From the NCBI RefSeq assembly GCF_014651035.1, contig NZ_BMWC01000005.1, positions 186,001-250,000 of the forward strand: a DNA stretch of 64,000 bases, given 5' to 3'. This DNA comes from Streptomyces lomondensis (GTDB lineage: Bacteria; Actinomycetota; Actinomycetes; Streptomycetales; Streptomycetaceae). The position numbers and the translations under genes are program-made. Shown one piece after another: positions 34,758 to 42,401 of this stretch (its first letter is position 1; every line of letters starts with the position of its first letter). The notes below the pieces were generated by a model, which saw only the letters and a program-made list of their open reading frames with translations, searched no databases and was not told the DNA's origin.

Positions 34758-36503
34758 GTGCAGTTCGAGGTGTGGGCACCGCAGGCCGGCCGAGTGACGC
34801 TCCAGTGCGACGGCGTCACGCACGCGTTGGAGCGCGATCCGGAACGGGTGGGGTGGTGGCGGGGCGAGGCCGAGGCACGCGACGGATCCCGGTACGGCTT
34901 CGCGCTCGACGACGGTCCCGTGCGGCCCGATCCGCGCTCGCGCCGGCAGCCGGACGGCCCGGACGGGCTGAGCGCGGTCGTCGACCACGAGCGGTACGAG
35001 TGGCGCGCCCAGTGGCAGGGGCGGCCGCTGCCCGGCGCGGTGCTGTACGAGCTGCACGTGGGGACGTACACGCCCGAGGGCACCCTGGACGCGGCCGCCG
35101 AGCGGCTCGGCCATCTCGCCGAACTGGGCGTCACACACGTGCAGCTGATGCCGCTGTGCCCCTTCCCGGGCACGCACGGCTGGGGCTACGAGGGCGTCTC
35201 GCTGTGGGCGGTGCACGAGCCGTACGGCGGGCCGGAGGCGCTGAAACGCTTCGTCGACCGGGCCCACGAACTCGGCCTGGGCGTGGTGCTCGACGTGGTG
35301 CACAACCACTTCGGCCCGTCCGGCAACTACCTGCCCGTCTTCGGTCCGTACCTCACGGACACGCACCACACGCCCTGGGGCGCCGCGGTCAACCTGGACG
35401 CCCCCGGCTCGGACGAGGTGCGCGCCTTCCTGATCGGCAGCGCCCTGGCATGGCTGCGCGACTACCGGATCGACGGGCTGCGCCTGGACGCCGTGCACGC
35501 GCTGGTGGACACGCGCGCGTGCCACTTCCTGGAGGAGCTGTCGGCGGCCGTGGACGCCCTGGCCGCCGAGGTGGACCGGCCGCTGTTCCTGGTCGCCGAG
35601 TCGGACCTGAACGACCCGCGGCTCATCACCTCCCGCGACGAGGGCGGCTTCGGGCTGCACGCGCAGTGGAACGACGACTTCCACCACGCCCTGCACACCA
35701 CGCTGACGGGCGAGTCGCAGGGCTACTACGCCGACTTCGCGCGCGCTCCCCTCGCCGGGCTCGCCAAGACGCTCACGGGCGGCTACTTCCACGACGGGTC
35801 GTACTCCAGCTTCCGTCAGCGGCACCACGGTCGCCCCCTGGACCGCACGCGCGTGGCCGGGCACCGGCTGCTCGGCTACAGCCAGACCCACGACCAGGTC
35901 GGCAACCGCGCGCAGGGAGACCGCCTTTCGGCCCTGGTCTCCCCCGGGCTGCTCGCCTGCGCGGCCACGCTGGTCCTGACGGCCCCCTTCACACCGATGC
36001 TCTTCATGGGCGAGGAGTGGGCGGCGGGCACGCCCTGGCAGTTCTTCACCGACCACACCGACCCGGAGCTGGCGGACGCCGTACGGCGGGGCAGGCGGCG
36101 GGAGTTCGCCGCGCACGGCTGGAAGGAGGAGGACGTGCCGGACCCACAGGACCCGGCGACCCGGGACCGCTCCTGCCTCGACTGGTCCGAGCCGGAACGC
36201 GAGCCCCACGCGCGCGTGCTGGCCTGGTACCGGCAGCTCCTCGCCCTGCGCCACGAGCAGCCCGACCTGACCGACCCCGACCTCGCCGACACCAAGGTGG
36301 CCTTCGACGAGGAGCTCCGCTGGATCGCCTTCCGGCGCGGGGACGTGCTCGTGGTGGTGAATCTGGCGCCGGAGCCGGCCGCGCTGCCGCTCGGCGTGCC
36401 CCACGCGCGCGTGCTGGCCGCGTGGGAGCCGGTGGAGGCGCCCGGGGCGGACGGGGTGGTCCGGGTGCCCGGGGAGTCGGGCGTGGTGCTGCTCCAGGAT
36501 TGA
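34758..36503 (+). CDS. treZ: Malto-oligosyltrehalose trehalohydrolase
   Basis: TreZ releases free trehalose from maltooligosyltrehalose made by TreY. The 581-residue GH13 protein starts QFEVWAPQAGRVTLQ (N-terminal beta domain) and has VVLDVVHNHFGPSGNY, DGLRLDAVHALVD (nucleophile Asp), LVAESDLNDPR (Glu) and SQTHDQVGNRAQGDR (Asp). The GTG at 34758 has AAGGGGA (34744-34750) upstream. With glgX and treY it completes the TreXYZ route from glycogen to trehalose, a compatible solute and spore reserve in streptomycetes. Confidence 0.95.
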   Translation: MQFEVWAPQAGRVTLQCDGVTHALERDPERVGWWRGEAEARDGSRYGFALDDGPVRPDPRSRRQPDGPDGLSAVVDHERYEWRAQWQGRPLPGAVLYELHVGTYTPEGTLDAAAERLGHLAELGVTHVQLMPLCPFPGTHGWGYEGVSLWAVHEPYGGPEALKRFVDRAHELGLGVVLDVVHNHFGPSGNYLPVFGPYLTDTHHTPWGAAVNLDAPGSDEVRAFLIGSALAWLRDYRIDGLRLDAVHALVDTRACHFLEELSAAVDALAAEVDRPLFLVAESDLNDPRLITSRDEGGFGLHAQWNDDFHHALHTTLTGESQGYYADFARAPLAGLAKTLTGGYFHDGSYSSFRQRHHGRPLDRTRVAGHRLLGYSQTHDQVGNRAQGDRLSALVSPGLLACAATLVLTAPFTPMLFMGEEWAAGTPWQFFTDHTDPELADAVRRGRRREFAAHGWKEEDVPDPQDPATRDRSCLDWSEPEREPHARVLAWYRQLLALRHEQPDLTDPDLADTKVAFDEELRWIAFRRGDVLVVVNLAPEPAALPLGVPHARVLAAWEPVEAPGADGVVRVPGESGVVLLQD

Positions 36504-36524
36504 GCCGCGCCCGGCGGCGCCCGG

Positions 36525-37526
36525 CTACAGGGCGTCGTCCGCGTCCCCCAGGTCCGTCACCCGTTCCAGCAGGATCGGCTCCCAGGCGTGGCGCAGTTGC
36601 GTCCGCAGCGGAGTGGCGTCCGTGCCGGCGGCGAGGGCCTCGGCGAGCTGGACGACGGTGTCGCAGCGGGCGAGCCACAGGCCGCGCAGGCAGGGGCGGG
36701 CGCCGTAGCCGGCGAGGGTGGCGGCGCGTACGGCGGCGGGTGAGCCGACGGCGAGCGCGAGGCCCGCGATGTCCTCGGCCGGGTCGCCGACGACCGCCCC
36801 GCCCCAGCCGAGCACGCCGCGCACCCGCCCGTCGGCGCTGACCACCAGGTGGCCGCCCGTGAGGGCGCGGTGGGTGAGGACCGCCGAGCCGGCCTGGGCG
36901 GCGAGCTGGGCCGCGGCGGGCGGGGTCAGCTGGTTCAGCCGGGCGGCGTCGAACTCGTCGGCCTCGGCGAGGCGCTCGGCGGCGCGGACGGCCGCCCGGC
37001 GCAGCGCCTCCAGGGAGCGCGGCGCGGTGCGCGGCACGCCGAGGGTCTCGGCCTGCCGGACCGGCACCTCGCGCAGGCCGGTGAGCAGCGCGGCGAGGTC
37101 GGCCTCGCCGACGGCGGACACGTCGTGCCGCTCCCCCGAGCCGCCGGGCACCTTGGTGTCCAGCGTGTAGGTCAGCCCGGGCGCCCACTCGCCGTGCGCC
37201 ACGCTGGCCGGCACCGCCATCGGGACGTGCGGGCGGACGAGGTCGCGCAGGCGCAGTTCGCGGCGCTGGCGTGCGGTGGCCTCGCGGTCGGGGGCGAGGC
37301 GCAGCACATGGCGGGTGCCGACCCACCAGGTGGCGGGCTCGGCGCCCTCGGTGGCGGGCCGGACGTCGGGGCCGGTCCGCCGCTCGGTCTCCTGGGCGTC
37401 GCCGCCGTCCTCGGCGTTACGGCCGTTCCTGCCGTCCTTGCCGTCCTTGCCGTCCTTGCCGTCCTTGAGCAGGGAACGGACGAGCCGGCGGACGGTGTCC
37501 TCGGTGGGAGTGGGTGCCTGGGTCAT
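36525..37526 (-). CDS. APH-fold protein lacking kinase residues (pseudokinase)
   Basis: This 333-residue protein has the aminoglycoside-phosphotransferase fold (WWVGTRHVLRLAPDREA, and GDPAEDIAGLALAVG near the C-terminus). At the Brenner site HGDLxxxN the sequence reads HRALTGGH (H219, R220, A221), and the DFG-like VIDWG is VLGWG (G240). The catalytic Asp, the Asn and the metal Asp are therefore all missing, so phosphotransfer is unlikely. The N-terminus has a repeated KDG stretch from a 9-base DNA repeat. ATG 37526 is chosen; ATG 37565 would add 13 residues. It is convergent with treZ. Confidence 0.8.
   Translation of the reverse strand: MTQAPTPTEDTVRRLVRSLLKDGKDGKDGKDGRNGRNAEDGGDAQETERRTGPDVRPATEGAEPATWWVGTRHVLRLAPDREATARQRRELRLRDLVRPHVPMAVPASVAHGEWAPGLTYTLDTKVPGGSGERHDVSAVGEADLAALLTGLREVPVRQAETLGVPRTAPRSLEALRRAAVRAAERLAEADEFDAARLNQLTPPAAAQLAAQAGSAVLTHRALTGGHLVVSADGRVRGVLGWGGAVVGDPAEDIAGLALAVGSPAAVRAATLAGYGARPCLRGLWLARCDTVVQLAEALAAGTDATPLRTQLRHAWEPILLERVTDLGDADDAL
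37432..37467. repeat. 9-base tandem repeat in the pseudokinase gene
   Basis: Four perfect copies of CCGTCCTTG, with degenerate copies before them, encode the KDG repeats near residues 20-35. This is a slippage-prone minisatellite, likely a flexible linker in the protein. Confidence 0.85.
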
Positions 37527-37572
37527 GGTCGCGCCGTTGCCGTTCGGGAGGCGTGGTGGGGACATCGTGGCG

Positions 37573-38700
37573 TCACTCCACTATGACCAGCTCGCGGGTG
37601 GTGGTGTTCAGGCGCCGCCCGCCGTCCTCGGTGACGGTCACGATGTCCTCGATGCGCACGCCGAACCGGCCGGGCAGGTAGACGCCGGGTTCCACGGAGA
37701 AACACATGCCGGGCACGAGGAGCCGCTCCTCGCCCTCGATCATGTACGGCGGCTCGTGGGTGGTGACGCCGATGCCGTGCCCGGTGCGGTGGATGAAGTA
37801 CGCGCCGTAGCCGGCGTCGGCGATGACCGCGCGGGCGGCCCGGTCGACGTCCTGGCAGGCGGCGCCCGGCCGCACGGCGCGGAAGCCGGCCTCCTGGGCC
37901 GCGCGCACGATGTCGTGGACGCGGCGTTCCTCGTCGGTGGGCTCGCCGACGTGGACCGTGCGGGAAGTGTCGGAGCCGTAGCCGTCCTTCAGGCCGCCGA
38001 AGTCGAGGACGACCATGTCGCCGCGTTCGATGACCCGGCCGCCGGCCTCGTGGTGCGGATCGGCGCCGTTCGGGCCGGAGGCGACGATGGTGAAGTCGAC
38101 CTGCTCGTGGCCGTGCCGGCGCAGCAGCCGGTCGAGGTCCGCGGCCACCTCGGACTCCCGGCGGCCGGCGAAGGGGACGTTCCGGATCTCCTCGAACGTC
38201 GCGTCGGCGGCGGCTCCGGCGGCGGCCATGAGCTCCAGCTCGGCCGCGTCCTTGACGGCGCGCAGCATCGGCAGGGCCTCGGTGAGCGAGGCGTAGGAGC
38301 TGCCGGGCACGGCCTGCTGGAGGGCCAGCAGATGCAGCGCCCAGGCGTTGTCGCTGATGCCGAACCGGCCCGAGGCGTCGAGGAGGGCCGCGGTGGCGGC
38401 GTAGGGGTCCTTGCCGTCGGTCCAGTCGCGCAGGGTCAGCGCGGGCGCTCCGGCCGCCTTCCGCGCGTCCGGGGCCTCCAGGGCGGGGACGACGAGGACC
38501 GGGTCCTGTCCGGCGGCGAGGACCAGCAGGGTGAGCCGCTCGGTGACCGCCGGGGGCGTGTAGCCGGTGAGCCACACCAGGTCGGGTCCCGGGGCCACCA
38601 GCAGGCCCGCGAGACCGGCCTCGGCGGCCGTCCGCGCGGCGCGCTCCATGCGGGCCCGGTAGTCGTCGGCGGTGAAGGACGCGGCCGTGCTTCCGGTCAT
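37573..38700 (-). CDS. M24 family metallopeptidase (Xaa-Pro peptidase-like)
   Basis: This 375-residue protein has a creatinase-type N-domain and the pita-bread metallopeptidase domain with two-metal ligands: VVLDFGG (Asp), GSDTSRTVHVG (Asp), HRTGHGIGVTTHEPP (His), FSVEPGVYLPG (Glu) and VRIEDIVTVTE (Glu). It should remove N-terminal residues before proline or cleave Xaa-Pro dipeptides. ATG 38700 has GGAGG six bases upstream. The divergent region to the metallophosphoesterase gene contains a clear promoter for the other strand. Confidence 0.92.
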   Translation of the reverse strand: MTGSTAASFTADDYRARMERAARTAAEAGLAGLLVAPGPDLVWLTGYTPPAVTERLTLLVLAAGQDPVLVVPALEAPDARKAAGAPALTLRDWTDGKDPYAATAALLDASGRFGISDNAWALHLLALQQAVPGSSYASLTEALPMLRAVKDAAELELMAAAGAAADATFEEIRNVPFAGRRESEVAADLDRLLRRHGHEQVDFTIVASGPNGADPHHEAGGRVIERGDMVVLDFGGLKDGYGSDTSRTVHVGEPTDEERRVHDIVRAAQEAGFRAVRPGAACQDVDRAARAVIADAGYGAYFIHRTGHGIGVTTHEPPYMIEGEERLLVPGMCFSVEPGVYLPGRFGVRIEDIVTVTEDGGRRLNTTTRELVIVE

Positions 38701-38812
38701 CCGGGCCTCCCAGGACGGACGTAGGGGCTACGGGCAGCATCCTGCCCGGCCGGAGGGGCCTGCGCGAGCCGTCTGCGGGTATCACTCGCGCATCTCCACT
38801 AACGGCAGAGGA

Positions 38813-38842
38813 TTGCCCAGGCATTAGATCTAATGCTTAGAT
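38813..38842 (+). promoter_or_regulatory. Promoter with 16-base palindrome in its spacer
   Basis: TTGCCC (38813-38818) and TTAGAT (38837-38842) are 18 bases apart, and GCATTAGATCTAATGC (38821-38836), a perfect palindrome, fills the spacer. Its core TTAGATCTAA resembles MarR/SlyA-type operators. Two further ATTAG/TTAG half-sites follow downstream. It should control the metallophosphoesterase gene at 38885; no regulator gene is next to it. Confidence 0.6.
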
Positions 38843-38884
38843 GCCGGTAATCCATTAGTTGTTCGATCGAGAGGGCGTACGACC

Positions 38885-39640
38885 GTGCTCGTACTCGCAC
38901 ACATCAGCGATCTGCACCTGGACGGGAGCGCGCGGGCGACGGAGCGCGCCGAGCGGGTGCGCGACCGGCTGCGGGAACTGTCCGGGCAGGTCGACGCGCT
39001 GCTCGTGACCGGGGACATCGCGGATCACGGCACCGAGCCGGAGTACGAGGAGGCCGCCCGCATCCTGGGGCTGCGCGAGGGCGACGGCCCGTTCCCGGTG
39101 CTGACCTGCCCGGGCAACCACGACAGCCGCGCGCCCTATCGCAAGGCACTGCTGGGCCTGCCGGGGGCCGAGGGGCCGGTCAACAGCGTGCAGGTCTTCG
39201 ACGACGGTGCCGTGCTGATGTGCGACTCCTGCGTCCCGGGCAGCGACGACGGGGAGCTGGCCGGGGAGACGTACGACTGGATCGAGGCGACCCTCGACGA
39301 ACTCGACGGCAGCCTTCCGGTGCTGCTCGCCTTCCACCACCCGCCGGTGGCCCTGCACCACCCGCTGCCCGACTCCTACCGGCTGCGCGACCCCGGCCGG
39401 CTGGCCGCTCTGCTGGACCGCCGCCCCGAGATCGCCGGTCTGGTCACCGGCCACGCGCACACCCCCGCCGCCACCTCGTTCGCGGGACGGCCGCTGGTCG
39501 TCGGACCCGGTGTGACGTGGACGCTGCGGCTGCCCTGGGAGGGCGAGCAGGTCGCGGACCGGGACGCGCCGCCCGGGCTGGCCTTCCACGTCCTGGACGA
39601 CGCGGGGCGGCTGACGAGCCACTTCCGGGCCGTCATGTGA
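38885..39640 (+). CDS. Calcineurin-like metallophosphoesterase
   Basis: This 251-residue protein has the five metal motifs: LAHISDLHLDG (D and H), LLVTGDIADHG (GD), TCPGNHDSR (GNHD), LLAFHHPP and GLVTGHAHTPAA (GHxH). It resembles the class III cyclic-nucleotide phosphodiesterase/3',5'-cAMP phosphoesterase group, but the real substrate is unknown. GTG 38885 has GAGAGGG upstream. Its own promoter contains a perfect palindrome. Its end overlaps the convergent PDZ gene by eight bases. Confidence 0.9.
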   Translation: MLVLAHISDLHLDGSARATERAERVRDRLRELSGQVDALLVTGDIADHGTEPEYEEAARILGLREGDGPFPVLTCPGNHDSRAPYRKALLGLPGAEGPVNSVQVFDDGAVLMCDSCVPGSDDGELAGETYDWIEATLDELDGSLPVLLAFHHPPVALHHPLPDSYRLRDPGRLAALLDRRPEIAGLVTGHAHTPAATSFAGRPLVVGPGVTWTLRLPWEGEQVADRDAPPGLAFHVLDDAGRLTSHFRAVM

Positions 39641-40193
39641 CGACCGCCGGTACGACCGTCAGCTGCCGGTAGCCGCCGCTGCGGTGCCGCACCGTCAGTT
39701 TCACCTTCTGGCCGGGACGGGCGCCGGCGACGGCTCGCACCAGGTCCGCGGCCGTGTCGATCCGGGTCGTGCCGAAGGCGAGGAGGAGGTCGCCGCGCAC
39801 CAGGCCGGCCTGCTGCGCCGGGCCGGGGACATGCAGCCCGACGACCAGGGCCCCGGGCTTGCGCGCGTCCATGACCTGCACGCCCAGGGTCACGGCGACG
39901 GGCGCGGACGGCACGGCGGACGGCGAGGGGCCGGGGAGCAACGTCGTGTGGCGCCCTCGCGGGTCGGTGACCCCGCCCTTGCCGACCACCGTGGCGGCCA
40001 TCGCGCCGAGACCGATCCCGGACACCACCAGGACCGCGCCGGCGAACCCGGCGAGCAGCACGTTGAGAAGCCGCCGCCCGCGCCGCCGGGCGGCGCGCGG
40101 ACGCGGCCGTGCAGCGCCGGACCCCGTCGCGGGCGCCGCCCCGTCCGGCTCCCGGCCCGGCATCGGCTTGGGTCGCAACGCGGTCTGTTCCAT
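39633..40193 (-). CDS. Membrane-anchored PDZ domain protein
   Basis: This 186-residue protein has a basic N-terminus, one membrane helix (VLLAGFAGAVLVVSGIGLGAMAATVV, about residues 45-70), then an extracytoplasmic PDZ domain (VMDARKPGALVVGLHVPGPAQQAGLVRGDLLLAFGTTRI). No protease domain is attached, unlike DegP/HtrA proteins. It may present or hold substrates for a protease elsewhere; this is inferred. It is transcribed towards the metallophosphoesterase gene. Confidence 0.88.
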   Translation of the reverse strand: MEQTALRPKPMPGREPDGAAPATGSGAARPRPRAARRRGRRLLNVLLAGFAGAVLVVSGIGLGAMAATVVGKGGVTDPRGRHTTLLPGPSPSAVPSAPVAVTLGVQVMDARKPGALVVGLHVPGPAQQAGLVRGDLLLAFGTTRIDTAADLVRAVAGARPGQKVKLTVRHRSGGYRQLTVVPAVVT

Positions 40194-40347
40194 GGCTCGC
40201 CTCCGGGTGGTGCCCGATCGCCTCCGCCGGATGCGGAACGATCACGGCTGGTGCTCTACCCGGCACATCGGCGCCCGATGAGCCACGAACGAGTGAGACT
40301 GAGTGGCCTCGGACGGGACCGTCGTGAGCCGGGACGCGGGCGTGGCC

Positions 40348-40378
40348 CGCACCGCACCCGGCGTACGGGTGCGGTGCG
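40348..40378 (-). terminator. Terminator behind the multicopper oxidase gene
   Basis: A perfect 13-base inverted repeat (CGCACCGCACCCG at 40348-40360 and its complement at 40366-40378) with a 5-base loop lies 24 bases after the oxidase stop. It is a strong intrinsic hairpin without a T-run. Confidence 0.7.
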
Positions 40379-40401
40379 AGCGGCCGGCCGGAAGGGGTCG
40401 G

Positions 40402-42285
40402 TCAGCCCGTGTGGCCCTCCCCGTGCCCGCCATGGGCGCCGCCGTGGTCGAACTTCAGCACCTGGGCGGGCATCACCACGAAGGGCCGCATCATGCCCAT
40501 GTCCTCGTGCTCCAGCAGATGGCAGTGGTACATGAACCGGCCGTGCGCCCCGTCGAACTTGCCCATGACGCGCAGCGTCTGATTCCCGGGCACCCGGAAG
40601 ACGTCCTTCCAGCCGAGCTCGTTGGGCGCGAGCGGGATGGCGGTGCCCGCGTCGTACCGGATCGGCGTGCGCGTGCCGCCCACCGCCGGGTCGAAGCCCG
40701 AGACGTCGTACGCGTCGCGGCCGAGGAGCTGGAAGTCGGCCAGGTGGATGTGCATGGGGTGGACGATCGGCGCGAGGTTGAGGAAGCTCCACTGCTCGTG
40801 GCTGCCCTCGGCGAGGGTGTAGCCGAGGGCGTCGTTGAACGTGCGTGCCGTGCGCCGGTACGTCCGGGTCTTGCCGTCCGGGCCCTGGATCTGGATGATC
40901 CCGTCCGTCGGGACCTGGATGTCGCCCGGGTGCTCGACCTCCGCCATCTCCCACATCTCCGGGTGGCCGCCGGCGCCCTTGGTGGCGGGCGGGGTGAGGA
41001 CGACCAGGCGGTGGCCGTGCTCGATGGCGTGGGTGAGGCGGCGGAAGGAGCCCGAGAGCACCGTCGGCAGCTCGAAGGTGTCCGGCTCACAGGACTCGCC
41101 GATCCGGAACTCCATGACGGCCGGGTACGGCACGTCGCCCTGCGGGTCCGGCACGCCCGGCGGCTGGTTGCGGCCCTTGTTGACCAGGCGCAGGGTGCGG
41201 CCCGCCAGGCCCCGGAAGTCGGCCAGCAGGTCGAAGCGCTCGGCCGGGGCCGCGGTCAGGGCCGGCAGCGCCGCGTCGAAGTCGACCGGGACGGGGCGCG
41301 GCAGCAGGCCGCCGTCGCTGCCGATCTGGTGGAGGACGCCCGGCACCGGGTTGTTCTCCTCGTCGACGAGGACGAGGTCGTAGATGCGCGCGTTGGAGGC
41401 GTTGACCAGCCGGAACCGGTACCAGCCGGCGTCCACCCCGGCGTACGGCCAGATGCGGCCGTTGACGGTGGTGTACGGGCCGGTGAACGGGAGGGAGACC
41501 GGCTTGCCCGTCTCCGGGTTCTTCTCCTGGACGATGACCGTCTTGTGCAGCAGCCGGCCGTTGAGGCGGCCGTCCTCGTCGGTGTCGAGGTTGCGGTCGG
41601 CGAGCAGCAGCGGGATCTCCCGCTCCCCGGAGGGCAGACGCAGGGCGTCCTCCTCGTCGTCACGCACGAGGTAGGTGCCGTACAGGCCCGCCATCACGTT
41701 CCACCGGGTGATGTTCATGGCGTGGTCGTGGTACCACCACTGCACCGCCGCGTGGTCGTTCGGGTACTCGGAGAGCTGGGCGTCGCCGAAGGCGACCGCG
41801 TTGTCGGCCCAGCCGTCGTTGCCGCCGCCCGTCTGGGCGCCGTGCAGGTGGGTGACGGACCAGGCGGGCAGGGCGGCGACGTCCTTGTTCGGTTCGAATC
41901 CGTCGCGCCCCGGCTCGGTACTGGACTGCGGGCGGCCGTCCCGGCGCAGCTTCACCTCGACGGACGTGACCGGGTACTCGCTGTCCTTCGGGATCCGGTT
42001 GGTCCAGGCGATGCGCACGCGCTGCCCGCGCCGGACCTCGATGGTCGGGCCCGGCACCTGGCCGTCGTAGCCCCACATCAGGGTCGGCGGGAGCTGCGGG
42101 TGCAGGCGCACCCAGGCCGGGCGCAGGGCGATCTCGGTCTCGCGCAGGACGTCGCCGGACGCGGGGCGCAGGACGGGCGGGACGGGCAGCGGCGCGACGT
42201 ACGGCGTGAGTTCGGCCGGTGCGGGTGCCTGTGCCCGCTCCTGCGGCTCTTCGATGCCGGCGGGCCTTTCGATGATGTCGGTCAA
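40402..42285 (-). CDS. Multicopper oxidase (CotA/phenoxazinone synthase-like)
   Basis: This 627-residue protein has all copper-binding motifs of three-domain laccases: VTHLHG (HxH), QWWYHDHAMN (HDH), HPMHIH and HCHLLEHEDMGMM. The last contains the Cys of the type 1 copper and an axial Met. No signal peptide is visible, as in CotA and phenoxazinone synthase. It should oxidise phenols or aminophenols with oxygen. The start is TTG 42285, with GGGGGA about eight bases upstream on the minus strand. The His-rich C-terminus (HGGAHGGHGEGH) may aid copper capture. Confidence 0.9.
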   Translation of the reverse strand: MTDIIERPAGIEEPQERAQAPAPAELTPYVAPLPVPPVLRPASGDVLRETEIALRPAWVRLHPQLPPTLMWGYDGQVPGPTIEVRRGQRVRIAWTNRIPKDSEYPVTSVEVKLRRDGRPQSSTEPGRDGFEPNKDVAALPAWSVTHLHGAQTGGGNDGWADNAVAFGDAQLSEYPNDHAAVQWWYHDHAMNITRWNVMAGLYGTYLVRDDEEDALRLPSGEREIPLLLADRNLDTDEDGRLNGRLLHKTVIVQEKNPETGKPVSLPFTGPYTTVNGRIWPYAGVDAGWYRFRLVNASNARIYDLVLVDEENNPVPGVLHQIGSDGGLLPRPVPVDFDAALPALTAAPAERFDLLADFRGLAGRTLRLVNKGRNQPPGVPDPQGDVPYPAVMEFRIGESCEPDTFELPTVLSGSFRRLTHAIEHGHRLVVLTPPATKGAGGHPEMWEMAEVEHPGDIQVPTDGIIQIQGPDGKTRTYRRTARTFNDALGYTLAEGSHEQWSFLNLAPIVHPMHIHLADFQLLGRDAYDVSGFDPAVGGTRTPIRYDAGTAIPLAPNELGWKDVFRVPGNQTLRVMGKFDGAHGRFMYHCHLLEHEDMGMMRPFVVMPAQVLKFDHGGAHGGHGEGHTG

Positions 42286-42333
42286 GGTGGTATCCCCCGT
42301 GTGGTGCGTTGTCTGTTCCCCTCAGCCGAGAAG

Positions 42334-42356
42334 ACCCCCGGCGCACCGCCGGGGGT
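42334..42356 (-). terminator. Terminator behind the geosmin synthase gene
   Basis: ACCCCCGGC-GCACC-GCCGGGGGT is a perfect 9-base stem lying 46 bases after the geosmin synthase stop and before the multicopper oxidase start. It separates the two genes, which are on the same strand. Confidence 0.65.
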
Positions 42357-42401
42357 TCCCCGATGTCCCGTTCCGGATCGATCTGGCCGGAAAAGGACGG
42401 G

